A model generated the notes under the pieces. The model ran no database searches. It had not been told where the DNA came from and saw only the letters and a program-made list of their open reading frames with translations. The translations under genes and the position numbers were made by a program. Of a stretch of 64,000 nt of DNA, positions 8,392 through 17,022 are shown one piece after another. The stretch is taken from positions 124,001-188,000 of the forward strand of contig NZ_JACOOY010000003.1 in assembly GCF_014287705.1 (NCBI RefSeq). The letters are read 5' to 3'. Source of the DNA: Dorea_D hominis. GTDB taxonomy: Bacteria > Bacillota > Clostridia > Lachnospirales > Lachnospiraceae. Within the stretch, counting starts at the first letter, position 1, and each line of letters starts with the position of its first letter.

Positions 8392-10509
8392 ATGGCTGGA
8401 AGAGAATACCCATTAGAGAGAACCAGAAATATCGGTATCATGGCTCATATTGATGCAGGAAAGACTACACTTACAGAGCGTATTCTTTACTATACCGGTG
8501 TAAACTATAAAATTGGTGATACTCATGAAGGAACTGCTACCATGGACTGGATGGAACAGGAGCAGGAAAGAGGTATCACAATCACTTCAGCAGCTACAAC
8601 TTGTCACTGGACATTGGAAGAGAATTGCAAACCGAAACCGGGCGCTTTAGAGCACCGTATCAATATCATTGATACACCGGGACACGTTGACTTTACAGTT
8701 GAGGTTGAGCGTTCACTTCGTGTACTTGACGGAGCTGTAGGTGTGTTCTGCGCAAAGGGTGGTGTTGAGCCGCAGTCAGAGAACGTTTGGCGTCAGGCTG
8801 ACACATATAACGTACCACGTATGGCATTCATCAATAAGATGGATATCCTTGGTGCAGATTTTTACAATGCCGTAGAGCAGATTAAGACAAGACTTGGTAA
8901 GAATGCTATCTGTCTGCAGCTGCCAATCGGTAAAGAAGATGATTTCAAGGGAATCATCGACCTGATGGAAATGAAAGCTTACATCTACAATGATGAAAAA
9001 GGTGATGACATTTCTATCGTAGATATTCCGGAAGATATGAAAGATGATGCAGAACTTTATCGTACAGAATTAGTAGAGAAGATCTGTGATCTGGATGATG
9101 ATCTTATGATGGAATATCTGGAAGGAAACGAACCTTCTATCGAAGATATGAAGAAAGTTTTAAGAAAAGCTACATGTGAGTGTACAGCTGTTCCGGTATG
9201 CTGTGGATCTGCTTACAGAAACAAAGGTGTACAGAAACTGTTGGATGCTATTCTTGAATACATGCCGGCTCCGACAGACATTCCTCCAATCGAGGGTGTT
9301 GACGAAGACGGAAATGATGTTGTAAGACATTCTTCAGATGAAGAACCGTTCTCAGCACTTGCATTTAAGATTATGACAGACCCATTCGTTGGTAAACTGG
9401 CATACTTCAGAGTTTACTCTGGTACAATGAACGCAGGTTCCTATGTACTGAATGCAACAAAGAACAAAAAAGAGCGTGTGGGACGTATCCTGCAGATGCA
9501 TGCTAATAAGAGAGAAGAACTTTCAAAAGTATATTCTGGAGATATTGCTGCAGCAATCGGATTTAAGTTCACTTCAACAGGTGATACAATCTGTGACGAG
9601 CAGCATCCGGTAATTCTGGAGTCCATGGAATTCCCAGAGCCGGTTATCGAGCTCGCTATCGAGCCTAAGACAAAAGCTTCTCAGGGTAAACTTGGTGAGT
9701 CTTTAGCAAAACTTGCTGAAGAAGACCCGACATTCCGTGCTCATACAGATCAGGAAACTGGTCAGACAATCATCGCAGGAATGGGTGAGCTTCACCTGGA
9801 AATCATCGTAGACAGACTTCTGCGTGAGTTTAAGGTAGAGGCTAATGTAGGTGCTCCACAGGTTGCTTACAAAGAAGCATTTACAAAAGCAGTTGACGTT
9901 GACAGCAAATATGCTAAACAGTCAGGTGGACGTGGACAGTACGGACACTGTAAAGTTAAATTTGAGCCAATGGATGTTAACGGTGAGGAGACATTCAAAT
10001 TCGAATCTTCTGTAGTCGGAGGAGCTATTCCGAAAGAATACATTCCGAAGATCGGTGAAGGTATCGAAGAGGCTATGCAGTCTGGTATCCTTGGAGGATT
10101 CCCGGTTGTTGGTCTTAAGGCTAACGTATATGATGGTTCTTACCATGAAGTCGATTCAAGTGAAATGGCATTCCACATTGCCGGATCATTAGCATTCAAG
10201 GATGCTATGAAGAAGGCAGCTCCGGTACTTCTTGAGCCTATTATGAAGGTTGAAGTTACTATGCCGGAAGAGTACATGGGTGACGTTATTGGTGACATTA
10301 ACTCACGTCGTGGACGTATCGAAGGAATGGATGATCTTGGCGGCGGTAAGATCGTTCATGGATATGTTCCGTTGTCCGAGATGTTCGGATATTCTACAGA
10401 TCTTCGTTCCAGAACACAGGGACGTGGTAACTACTCAATGTTCTTCGAGAAATATGAACCAGTTCCGAAGTCTGTACAGGAAAAAGTATTATCCAGCAAA
10501 AACGACTAA
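8392..10509 (+). CDS. fusA: Elongation factor G
   Basis: 705 residues. GTPase motifs are visible: G1 AHIDAGKTT, G2 region GITITSAATT, G3 DTPGHVDF and G4 NKMD. These are followed by the beta-barrel, domain III (GELHLEIIVDRL), domain IV (SGGRGQYGHCKVKFEPM) and domain V (LGGGKIVHGYVPLSEMFGYSTDLRS). It catalyses ribosomal translocation. It starts 17 bp after rpsG with an AGGAGG site. Its good match across all five domains argues for housekeeping EF-G rather than a TetM-like protection protein. Confidence 0.99.
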   Translation: MAGREYPLERTRNIGIMAHIDAGKTTLTERILYYTGVNYKIGDTHEGTATMDWMEQEQERGITITSAATTCHWTLEENCKPKPGALEHRINIIDTPGHVDFTVEVERSLRVLDGAVGVFCAKGGVEPQSENVWRQADTYNVPRMAFINKMDILGADFYNAVEQIKTRLGKNAICLQLPIGKEDDFKGIIDLMEMKAYIYNDEKGDDISIVDIPEDMKDDAELYRTELVEKICDLDDDLMMEYLEGNEPSIEDMKKVLRKATCECTAVPVCCGSAYRNKGVQKLLDAILEYMPAPTDIPPIEGVDEDGNDVVRHSSDEEPFSALAFKIMTDPFVGKLAYFRVYSGTMNAGSYVLNATKNKKERVGRILQMHANKREELSKVYSGDIAAAIGFKFTSTGDTICDEQHPVILESMEFPEPVIELAIEPKTKASQGKLGESLAKLAEEDPTFRAHTDQETGQTIIAGMGELHLEIIVDRLLREFKVEANVGAPQVAYKEAFTKAVDVDSKYAKQSGGRGQYGHCKVKFEPMDVNGEETFKFESSVVGGAIPKEYIPKIGEGIEEAMQSGILGGFPVVGLKANVYDGSYHEVDSSEMAFHIAGSLAFKDAMKKAAPVLLEPIMKVEVTMPEEYMGDVIGDINSRRGRIEGMDDLGGGKIVHGYVPLSEMFGYSTDLRSRTQGRGNYSMFFEKYEPVPKSVQEKVLSSKND

Positions 10510-10546
10510 TAATCGTTAAAAAGCTTGAAAAAAGCTTGAAAAGTGC

Positions 10547-10575
10547 TTGAAAAACCTACTGATATGAAATATAAT
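10547..10575 (+). promoter_or_regulatory. Sigma-A promoter of tuf
   Basis: TTGAAA and TATAAT are separated by 17 bases in the fusA-tuf gap. The -35 sits in a run of three near-repeats of GCTTGAAAA. It suggests tuf has its own promoter in addition to read-through. Confidence 0.7.
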
Positions 10576-10646
10576 CAGAGATAGCCGAGCAAACGTAAAT
10601 TATAAATTTGCCTTTTATGGCACTATAATAAGGAGGATTATTCAAA

Positions 10647-11840
10647 ATGGCTAAAGCTAAATTTGAAAGAACAAAACCGCATTGTAATATCGGTACTATC
10701 GGTCACGTTGACCACGGTAAAACAACTCTTACAGCTGCTATCACAAAAACTCTTTCTCAGAGAGTAGCAGGAAACGCTGCTGTAGATTTTGAAAACATTG
10801 ATAAGGCTCCAGAAGAGAGAGAGCGTGGAATCACTATTTCTACAGCTCACGTTGAGTATGAGACAGAGAAACGTCACTATGCACACGTTGACTGCCCAGG
10901 ACATGCTGACTACGTTAAGAACATGATCACTGGTGCTGCTCAGATGGATGGAGCTATCCTTGTTGTAGCTGCTACTGATGGTGTTATGGCTCAGACAAGA
11001 GAGCATATCCTGCTTTCTCGTCAGGTAGGTGTACCGTACATCGTAGTATTCATGAACAAATGTGATATGGTAGATGACGAAGAACTTCTTGAATTAGTAG
11101 AGATGGAAATTCGTGAACTGTTAGACGAGTATGAGTTCCCAGGAGATGACACACCGATCATCCAGGGATCAGCTCTTAAAGCTCTTGAAGATCCTTCAGG
11201 AGAGTGGGGAGACAAGATCATGGAACTTATGGATGCTGTTGACAGCTACATTCCAGACCCACAGCGTGCAACAGACCAGCCATTCCTGATGCCTGTAGAG
11301 GATGTATTCTCTATCACAGGACGTGGAACAGTTGCTACTGGTAGAGTAGAGCGTGGTGTTCTTCATGTATCTGACGAGGTTGAAATCGTTGGTATTCACG
11401 AAGAAACAAAGAAAACTGTTGTAACAGGTGTTGAGATGTTCCGTAAGCTTCTTGATGAGGCTCAGGCTGGAGATAACATCGGAGCTCTGCTTCGTGGTAT
11501 CCAGAGAACTGAAATCGAAAGAGGACAGGTTCTTGTTAAACCAGGTTCAGTAACATGCCACCACAAATTCACAGCTCAGGTTTATGTACTGACAAAAGAT
11601 GAAGGTGGACGTCATACTCCATTCTTCAACAACTATCGTCCACAGTTCTACTTCAGAACAACAGACGTAACAGGTGTTTGCGATCTGCCAGAAGGTGTAG
11701 AAATGTGCATGCCTGGAGATAACGTAGAAATGACAATCGAACTGATCCATCCAGTAGCTATGGAGCAGGGACTTCGTTTCGCTATCCGTGAAGGTGGACG
11801 TACTGTAGGATCAGGACGTGTTGCTACAATCATCGAGTAA
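10647..11840 (+). CDS. tuf: Elongation factor Tu
   Basis: 397 residues. G motifs are GHVDHGKTT, the GITI switch, DCPGHADY and NKCD, followed by barrel domains 2 and 3 ending GRTVGSGRVATIIE. It delivers aminoacyl-tRNA to the ribosome. The gene is intact, but its last 54 bases plus two more are repeated exactly at 26041-26096, the far end of an integrative element. Integration therefore regenerated a full tuf 3' end, with the final 17 codons possibly supplied by the element. Confidence 0.99.
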   Translation: MAKAKFERTKPHCNIGTIGHVDHGKTTLTAAITKTLSQRVAGNAAVDFENIDKAPEERERGITISTAHVEYETEKRHYAHVDCPGHADYVKNMITGAAQMDGAILVVAATDGVMAQTREHILLSRQVGVPYIVVFMNKCDMVDDEELLELVEMEIRELLDEYEFPGDDTPIIQGSALKALEDPSGEWGDKIMELMDAVDSYIPDPQRATDQPFLMPVEDVFSITGRGTVATGRVERGVLHVSDEVEIVGIHEETKKTVVTGVEMFRKLLDEAQAGDNIGALLRGIQRTEIERGQVLVKPGSVTCHHKFTAQVYVLTKDEGGRHTPFFNNYRPQFYFRTTDVTGVCDLPEGVEMCMPGDNVEMTIELIHPVAMEQGLRFAIREGGRTVGSGRVATIIE

Positions 11841-11842
11841 TA
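11787..11842. repeat. Left attachment repeat in the tuf 3' end (attL)
   Basis: 56 bp, identical to 26041-26096. It spans the last 17 sense codons of tuf, the stop codon and two following bases. Flanking bases differ immediately outside (C versus T on the left, C versus T on the right), which fixes the limits. Confidence 0.9.
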
Positions 11843-11896
11843 CAATCTGAATATAGATTTGTTATCGCAAGATAACGTTGTGTCCAAACGTAAGAT

Positions 11897-11927
11897 ACCC
11901 GTAGAACTTCGGTTCTACGGGTTTTTC
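11897..11927 (+). terminator. Terminator downstream of tuf
   Basis: CCCGTAGAAC, a TTCG loop and GTTCTACGGG are followed by TTTTT. It lies just inside the element's left end, so transcription of tuf is now ended by element-borne DNA. Confidence 0.9.
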
Positions 11928-12014
11928 TGTTGCCTGGAAATGTACAAAAGAGTGGAAAAGAATAACGAACAGTATAGAAAAACGGTTGCCGGGAGAGTGT
12001 CCTGACAACCGTTT

Positions 12015-12097
12015 GTGATAACAGAATGATAACAAAATATATAATTTTCGCAAATATGATAACAGATAAAGTGGATTTATCCACAAATCAGAGATTT
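12015..12097. repeat. Left subterminal repeat of the element (possible integrase arm sites)
   Basis: GTGATAACA, three bases, TGATAACAAAAT at 12015-12038 matches 25919-25942 at 22 of 24 positions. It is followed in both places by a looser GATA-A-GTGGA...CCACAAATC block. Shared motifs at both ends are what an integrase arm-type site would look like; binding is inferred. Confidence 0.55.
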
Positions 12098-12106
12098 GCC
12101 TGTGGA

Positions 12107-12640
12107 TTAAGTCAGATCATATGTCTTGATCTCATTACCTTCAGTGCCCTTTTTAACGATGGTATGACAACCTATCGTAGTTCCCATAGCACGCAGTTTC
12201 CATTCTTCTTGGGTAGCGTTCAGCTTATCCAATTCTTCCTGTCTTTTATCTTCATTTTCGATAGCTAATATTTCAGCTTTTTCCTTTTCATAGACATTTT
12301 TAAATTGACACCATTTCCTGAAAAAGTCCTGCATTGTAGGATTATCGAACGTCAGTGAAACCTTCTGATCAGGTGTTTCTGCAAGTGAGAGGTTCACTGA
12401 ATCATCAATAGAAAACAACAGAGAGAGTACATCTCCGACTGTTTCAATATTAAAATCCAGAAAAACACTTACATTTAATCCCAGTGCAGTTGCTATCTTT
12501 TCTAACTGATCCGGTTTTGGATTCCGGATTCCCAGTTCATATTTTCTGATCGTTCCTACGTTAATGCCGGACAGCTCGGCTAACTGTATCTGACTGTATC
12601 CTCTGAATTCCCGGAATGCCCGGATTTTTTTACCTACCAT
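12107..12640 (-). CDS. Xre-family HTH repressor of the element
   Basis: 177 residues. The N-terminal helix-turn-helix occupies about residues 3-58 (REFRGYSQIQLAELSGINVGTIRKYELG), followed by a Cro/C1-like end and an unassigned C-terminal half containing a Lys/Glu-rich helix (YEKEKAEILAIENEDKRQEEL). The ATG has an AAGGAGG site. It is divergent from the integrase operon and faces three copies of a GTCAC-AAAA-GTGAC-like operator, so it probably represses excision genes and itself. A fragment of a close relative survives at 26299-26371. Confidence 0.88.
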   Translation of the reverse strand: MVGKKIRAFREFRGYSQIQLAELSGINVGTIRKYELGIRNPKPDQLEKIATALGLNVSVFLDFNIETVGDVLSLLFSIDDSVNLSLAETPDQKVSLTFDNPTMQDFFRKWCQFKNVYEKEKAEILAIENEDKRQEELDKLNATQEEWKLRAMGTTIGCHTIVKKGTEGNEIKTYDLT

Positions 12641-12679
12641 AATGTGCTGCCTCCTTAATAATATTTGTGATTCTATTCT

Positions 12680-12828
12680 AGCACAAAAGTGAATGATGCG
12701 AAAGAGGTTGATTTTTACATAGCCTGATAATGTAGAATGGAATATAAAAATAAAATTCGCAAAAGGTTATTGACAAAGTCACAAAAGTGAATTATAGTAA
12801 AAAACATCAAAAGAGTCACAAAAGTGAC
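12680..12828 (+). promoter_or_regulatory. Integrase-operon promoter with three Xre operator sites
   Basis: TTGACA at 12770-12775 and TATAGT at 12793-12798 are separated by 17 bases. Operator-like sites follow the pattern (G)TCACAAAAGTGA(C): 12680-12693 (toward xre), 12778-12791 (inside the promoter spacer) and 12815-12828 (just downstream of the start point). Arms GTCAC and GTGAC form an inverted repeat around AAAA. The placement fits phage-like divergent control by the adjacent Xre protein. Confidence 0.75.
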
Positions 12829-12844
12829 TGGAAAGGAGGACGCT

Positions 12845-13036
12845 ATGAGAACTAATTATATGATGACTGTTGATGATGTCATGGAAGAATTAGGAGTGAA
12901 ACGCAGTAAAGCATATTCTATTCTAAAGCAACTCAACGATGAACTGGCAAAGGAAGGATATGTGGCAGTTCGTGGAAAGATTCCACGTCCCTACTGGGAA
13001 ACAAAATTTTATGGATGCTCTCAGAGAGCAGTGTGA
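12845..13036 (+). CDS. Small HTH protein, possible excisionase
   Basis: 63 residues starting MRTNYMMTVDDVMEELGVKRSKAYSIL, a winged-HTH-like recognition segment as in small element-encoded DNA-binding or excisionase proteins. The start at 12845 is supported by GGAAAGGAGGA; an earlier GTG-type start would overlap the operator. It directly precedes the integrase (14-bp gap) under the same promoter, the usual place for an Xis. Its role as a directionality factor is inferred from position and size. Confidence 0.75.
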   Translation: MRTNYMMTVDDVMEELGVKRSKAYSILKQLNDELAKEGYVAVRGKIPRPYWETKFYGCSQRAV

Positions 13037-13049
13037 AGGAGGTTTTAAG

Positions 13050-14102
13050 ATGTCAGCTTACAAGGACAAAACACAGGGAACCTGGTATGTGAGCTTCCGC
13101 TATATTGACTGGACAGGTAAGAAAACGCAGAAGCTGAAAAGAGGGTTCAAGACAAAGAAAGAAGCATTGAATTATGAAAAGGAATTCATAAGAAAGACTG
13201 CAGCGGATATGAAAATGGAGATGAACAGTTTTATTCAAGTCTATTTTGAAGATAAAAAGAATGAACTGAAAGAAAATTCAATCCGTAACAAGCAGCACAT
13301 GATGAACAAGCACATTGTTCCGTATTTTGGAACAAGAAAAATGAATGAGATCACACCGGCAGAGATTATCCAGTGGCAGAACACCATTCAGGAAAAAGGT
13401 TACAGCAAGACTTATGAGCGTATGATTCAGAATCAGTTAAATGCACTGTTTAATCATGCACAGAAAATTTACAATCTGAAGGAAAATCCATGTAAGAAAG
13501 TAAAAAAGATGGGGAAATCGGATGCTAATAAGCTGGAATTTTGGACGAAAGCAGAATATGACAGCTTTATCGCCGGGATTGAGCCAGAGAGTGAGGATTA
13601 TCTGATATTTGAAATCCTGTTCTGGACAGGAATCAGGGAAGGAGAACTTCTGGCATTGAGTCTTTCAGACTTTGATATGAGTGGTAATCTTTTGCATATC
13701 AATAAGACTTATAACCGGATCAGAAAAAGAGATGTGATTGATACTCCAAAAACAGAAAATTCAGTCCGTACCATTGATATTCCTAATTTTCTTAAAGAAG
13801 AGGTGCAGGAGTATGCGAAGATGCATTATGGATTTCCGGAAAATCAGCGGTTATTTCCGATTGTGGCGAGAACACTGCAGAAACGGCTCAAGAAATATGA
13901 AGCATTGACCGGTGTAAAACCAATCAGAGTGCATGATATCCGTCACAGCCATGTAGCATATCTGATTTATCAGGGTGTAGAGCCACTGATCATCAAGGAA
14001 AGACTGGGGCACAAAGATATTCAGATGACATTAAACACTTATGGTCACCTGTATCCGTCACAGCAAAAAAAGGTAGCTGAGATGTTGGACAACAAACGTT
14101 AA
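13050..14102 (+). CDS. int: Tyrosine recombinase (integrase) of the tuf element
   Basis: 350 residues. An AP2-like N-terminal arm domain (TWYVSFRYIDWTGKKTQKLKRGF), a SAM-like core-binding domain (about 60-150) and a catalytic domain follow. Catalytic residues are visible: the first Arg in TGIREGELLAL, HDIRHSHVAYL with the H-x-x-R, the GHK box in RLGHKDIQ, and the nucleophile in LNTYGHLYP. ATG 13050 is chosen because AAGGAGG lies at 13036-13042. It should catalyse recombination at the 56-bp tuf repeat. All catalytic positions are intact, so the element may still be excisable. Confidence 0.93.
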   Translation: MSAYKDKTQGTWYVSFRYIDWTGKKTQKLKRGFKTKKEALNYEKEFIRKTAADMKMEMNSFIQVYFEDKKNELKENSIRNKQHMMNKHIVPYFGTRKMNEITPAEIIQWQNTIQEKGYSKTYERMIQNQLNALFNHAQKIYNLKENPCKKVKKMGKSDANKLEFWTKAEYDSFIAGIEPESEDYLIFEILFWTGIREGELLALSLSDFDMSGNLLHINKTYNRIRKRDVIDTPKTENSVRTIDIPNFLKEEVQEYAKMHYGFPENQRLFPIVARTLQKRLKKYEALTGVKPIRVHDIRHSHVAYLIYQGVEPLIIKERLGHKDIQMTLNTYGHLYPSQQKKVAEMLDNKR

Positions 14103-14120
14103 ATATGGAGGAAAAGACAC

Positions 14121-14291
14121 ATGAAAACAAAGAAAGTAGTCAGAAAAATATTTGATACGCTCAATTACAGTAAGAAGCTGAAGATAAGTTCTATTTTACC
14201 GGATCGAGATTCGGATTATGCGATTCTTCTTGAATTAGAGGATGGAAGCAAATTTGAAATTATCATTATCCCAACAAGGAGATTCGTATAA
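14121..14291 (+). CDS. Small hypothetical protein
   Basis: 56 residues (MKTKKVVRKIFDTLNYSKK...), preceded by TATGGAGGAAAAG. It is basic at the N-terminus, with a beta-rich end (FEIIIIPTRRFV). It lies 18 bp after int and 11 bp before the next small gene, so it looks like part of the same operon. I do not recognise a family. Confidence 0.55.
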   Translation: MKTKKVVRKIFDTLNYSKKLKISSILPDRDSDYAILLELEDGSKFEIIIIPTRRFV

Positions 14292-14302
14292 GGAGTGGAA
14301 CT

Positions 14303-14491
14303 ATGGCTACTAACAGACAAAAAGAAAAAGCCCAGACAAAATATCTGAGCAAGTTCTCTGATAATCAGATTCACTGATATATCATCTTGGCAGATTCAGT
14401 ATATCACGAATTGAACGATACAACAATTCCCGAATATCTGTTCATCAGAGACTTGCCCGGAGGGGCAGGAGGTAGAAGTGACATTATTTGA
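14303..14491 (+). pseudogene. Small element gene interrupted by one in-frame TGA
   Basis: An ATG with AAGGAGTGG upstream opens a frame MATNRQKEKAQTKYLSKF that meets TGA at codon 25 (14375-14377). The same frame then continues for 37 sense codons (YIILADSVYHEL to GGRSDII) and stops 13 bp inside the primase gene. Small overlaps like this are typical of genuine operon genes, and the second half has no ribosome site of its own. A single TGG-to-TGA change (His-Trp-Tyr) is the simplest explanation. No family recognised. Confidence 0.5.
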
Positions 14492-15152
14492 ACAGGTAAA
14501 AGAATGTGTGACAGCCAGACAGGCTGCGGAGCATTACGGGATTAAAGTAAAAAGAAATGGAATGGCGTGTTGTCCGTTTCATAAAGACAGACACCCAAGT
14601 ATGAAGGCAGATAAAATATATCACTGCTTTGCATGTGGAGTGGGCGGTGATGCGATAGATTTTACAGCAAGGTTATTTGGAATATCACAGTATGAAGCTG
14701 CGAAAAAGATGATAGAAGATTTTGGACTGGATATAAAAATCGAAGACAGAAACAAATACAAAAGGACGCACCAAAGCAGGAATACTTTGATATCAAAGAA
14801 ACCTAAAGTTGTGATGATCAGAGAAAAACTGGAGCAGTGGTTGAAACATGCAACAGACGTGCTGATCAGATATCTGAAATGGATTCAGTTTTGGAAAGAG
14901 TTTTACAGACCAGAACCAGAAGAAGAGTGGCACGAATTATTTACGGAGGCATTGGCAAATGAAAGAAAGATAAATGACTATCTGGACGTGCTGATGTTTG
15001 GAACAGGAGAAGAGATTGTAGAGTTTTTCAAGATGAAGAGAAGGGAGGTTGAAAAAATTGAAGAAAGAATTAACGAATATCAGCGAGAAGTCCTTAATGG
15101 AATTAGAAGATATTGTGAACGAGGAGATGCTTACAGTAGAAGATGTCAATGA
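14478..15152 (+). CDS. DnaG-like CHC2 zinc-finger primase protein
   Basis: 224 residues with a GTG start preceded by GGCAGGAGG. The CHC2 zinc finger is clear: CCPFHKDRHPSM followed by YHCFACGVGGDAIDF at about residues 28-60. The Toprim catalytic domain of full primases is missing, and the C-terminal half is a charged helical region. Such truncated CHC2 proteins pair with VapE-type ATPases in satellites and mobilizable elements, where they probably support replication of the excised DNA. The 3' end overlaps the VapE gene by about 95 bp in another frame. Confidence 0.85.
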   Translation: MTLFEQVKECVTARQAAEHYGIKVKRNGMACCPFHKDRHPSMKADKIYHCFACGVGGDAIDFTARLFGISQYEAAKKMIEDFGLDIKIEDRNKYKRTHQSRNTLISKKPKVVMIREKLEQWLKHATDVLIRYLKWIQFWKEFYRPEPEEEWHELFTEALANERKINDYLDVLMFGTGEEIVEFFKMKRREVEKIEERINEYQREVLNGIRRYCERGDAYSRRCQ

Positions 15153-16434
15153 TATGTTGGAGCATACGGATAAAGGAAGAACAAAGCAGACAATCAGAAA
15201 TTGTGTAACGGTACTTCAAAATGATCCAGTGCTGAAAAAAGCAATTAAGAGGAATGAACTTTCCGGAAGAATGGACATTGTGAAAGAGGTGCCTTGGGAA
15301 CGGAGAAGCGAGAGCCTCACAGTGACAGATACGGACGATAGTAATCTAAAGATGTATCTGGAAGATAATTATGAGATTACTAGTGAACGAGTAATAAAAA
15401 AAGGAGTAGATATTGTTTCCAATGAAAATAAGTATCATCCGATTCGAGATTATCTGGAGAGCCTAATGTGGGATGGCGTTCCACGTATTGAGAATTTACT
15501 TCCACGGTTTCTTGGAGCTGAAAAGAACAGTTATACGACTGGCGTGATGAAAATGCATATGCTGGCAGCAATATCCAGGATATATGAACCAGGAATAAAG
15601 TATGATATTATGCTTTGCCTGGTAGGAAGTCAGGGAGCTGGAAAATCTACATTTTTTAAATATCTGGCAATAAATGACGATTGGTTCAGTGACAATCTGG
15701 ATCACCTGGATGATGAAAATATTTATAGGAAATTACAGAACCATTGGATTATAGAGATGGGAGAAATGAAAGCAACTGTTACTGCAAAGAACATTGAACA
15801 GATAAAATCGTTTCTAAGCAGACAGAAAGAAACTTACAAAGTTCCTTATGAGGTTTATCCAGAGGACAGACCACGACAGTGTGTATTTTGTGGAACATCG
15901 AATGACCTAAATTTTCTTCCATTGGATAGAACCGGAAACAGGAGATTTGCCCCAGTTATGACAGATATAACAAAAGCAAAAGTTCATATTCTAGACAATG
16001 AAGAAGAGAGCAGAGCTTATATTGTACAGGCATGGGCAGAGGCTATGGTGCTTTATCAACAGGGAAATGTATACCTCAGTTTTACAAAAGAGATTGAGGA
16101 AGAAGCGAAGAAACTGCAGAAAGAATTTATGCCGGAAGATACAAATGCAGGAATTATCCAGGCGTTTCTTGATGACTATGAAGACGATTATGTATGTACA
16201 AAGCTTTTGTTTGATGATGCACTGCATCGGACAGGTGAGATGAAACAATGGGAAAGCAAAGAAATTGCAAATATTATGAATAATGCAATAGAAGGATGGA
16301 AACAACACGGTACTCACCGTTTTGGAAAGGAATATGGCATCCAGCGGTCATGGAAACGAATAGAAGGTATTGAGAAAAAAGACAAAGACGGATTCATGGA
16401 AGTACCGGAACAGTTGGAGATACCGTTTGAGTAA
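15058..16434 (+). CDS. VapE (virulence-associated E) family P-loop ATPase
   Basis: About 458 residues. Walker A is visible in CLVGSQGAGKSTFFKYLA and the Walker B region in HWIIEMGEMKA. The sensor/arginine stretch follows (FCGTSNDLNFLPLDRTGNRRFAPV), and the N-terminal domain contains YHPIRDYLESLMWDGVPRI. This matches the VirE/VapE helicase-like family of phages and phage satellites. The TTG at 15058 is preferred over the one at 15049, because the GGGAGG at 15043-15048 would directly abut the latter. It probably acts as a replication initiator or helicase with the CHC2 protein upstream. Confidence 0.87.
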   Translation: MKKELTNISEKSLMELEDIVNEEMLTVEDVNDMLEHTDKGRTKQTIRNCVTVLQNDPVLKKAIKRNELSGRMDIVKEVPWERRSESLTVTDTDDSNLKMYLEDNYEITSERVIKKGVDIVSNENKYHPIRDYLESLMWDGVPRIENLLPRFLGAEKNSYTTGVMKMHMLAAISRIYEPGIKYDIMLCLVGSQGAGKSTFFKYLAINDDWFSDNLDHLDDENIYRKLQNHWIIEMGEMKATVTAKNIEQIKSFLSRQKETYKVPYEVYPEDRPRQCVFCGTSNDLNFLPLDRTGNRRFAPVMTDITKAKVHILDNEEESRAYIVQAWAEAMVLYQQGNVYLSFTKEIEEEAKKLQKEFMPEDTNAGIIQAFLDDYEDDYVCTKLLFDDALHRTGEMKQWESKEIANIMNNAIEGWKQHGTHRFGKEYGIQRSWKRIEGIEKKDKDGFMEVPEQLEIPFE

Positions 16435-16548
16435 AGATTATTGTAAACGATGTAAACGGAACTTGAAGGAAAAACTTAAAAAGTTAACTTTTAAAATCTT
16501 TTGAGCCCCGTTTACAAATTCCGTTTACAAACTGGAAAGGAGCAGACA

Positions 16549-16779
16549 ATGATGAAACAGGGAAGATTAGGATATAACAGCAGCAATGGAAGATATGGAT
16601 TATTATCATCAGACTTATGGATTGATACAGGATTTCATTGTGGAGAAGGACTGGAAGTGCTGGTAGATGATGAATGGGTACAGACCAGAATGGAGATGAA
16701 TCTGGCAAGAGAATGGTATCTGGTGGGGACACCTTACTGCGGAAATCTGGAATATGTGCAGGCGAGAATATCGGAATAA
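16549..16779 (+). CDS. DUF5348-like small protein
   Basis: 76 residues (MMKQGRLGYNSSNGRYGLLSSDLW), with AAAGGAG upstream. The pattern GRLGYN...RYGLL..DLWI.TGFHCGEGLEV matches small accessory proteins common beside relaxase genes of Firmicutes elements. Its function is unknown. It lies between the replication pair and the candidate oriT. Confidence 0.7.
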   Translation: MMKQGRLGYNSSNGRYGLLSSDLWIDTGFHCGEGLEVLVDDEWVQTRMEMNLAREWYLVGTPYCGNLEYVQARISE

Positions 16780-16799
16780 ACAGGTCTACGATTCGTTTC

Positions 16800-17010
16800 A
16801 GTCGGTGCAGAACAGACGTCCATAAGGACGTTATGCCCCCTGCAGGGCGCAAGGGGACTTTTGATGGACGGTACGGCTGTCGAAAGTGCTTTTGCGTTAC
16901 TTTTGACAAAAGTAACAAAACCGCCGTATCCGGCGAAAGTTTCTTAAATATCGCCATGTCTGGCGTAAATAAAAATTATGTGCCATATCTGGCACTCAAA
17001 CAGAAAAGAG
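16800..17010 (+). other. Candidate origin of transfer with serial hairpins
   Basis: The 240-bp gap before the relaxase holds a GTTACTTTTG/CAAAAGTAAC inverted repeat (near 16894-16918), then three similar short hairpins in a row: CGCCGTATCCGGCG, CGCCATGTCTGGCG and GTGCCATATCTGGCAC, spaced about 30 bases apart. MobV relaxases nick near an inverted repeat just upstream of their own gene, so this is where oriT should be. The exact nick site cannot be read. Confidence 0.55.
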
Positions 17011-17022
17011 GTGAGAAAATTT

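Noticed and set aside
14375..14377. In-frame TGA as a selenocysteine codon
   Set aside because: No SECIS-like hairpin directly downstream and no redox motif in the peptide; a Trp-to-stop change is simpler.
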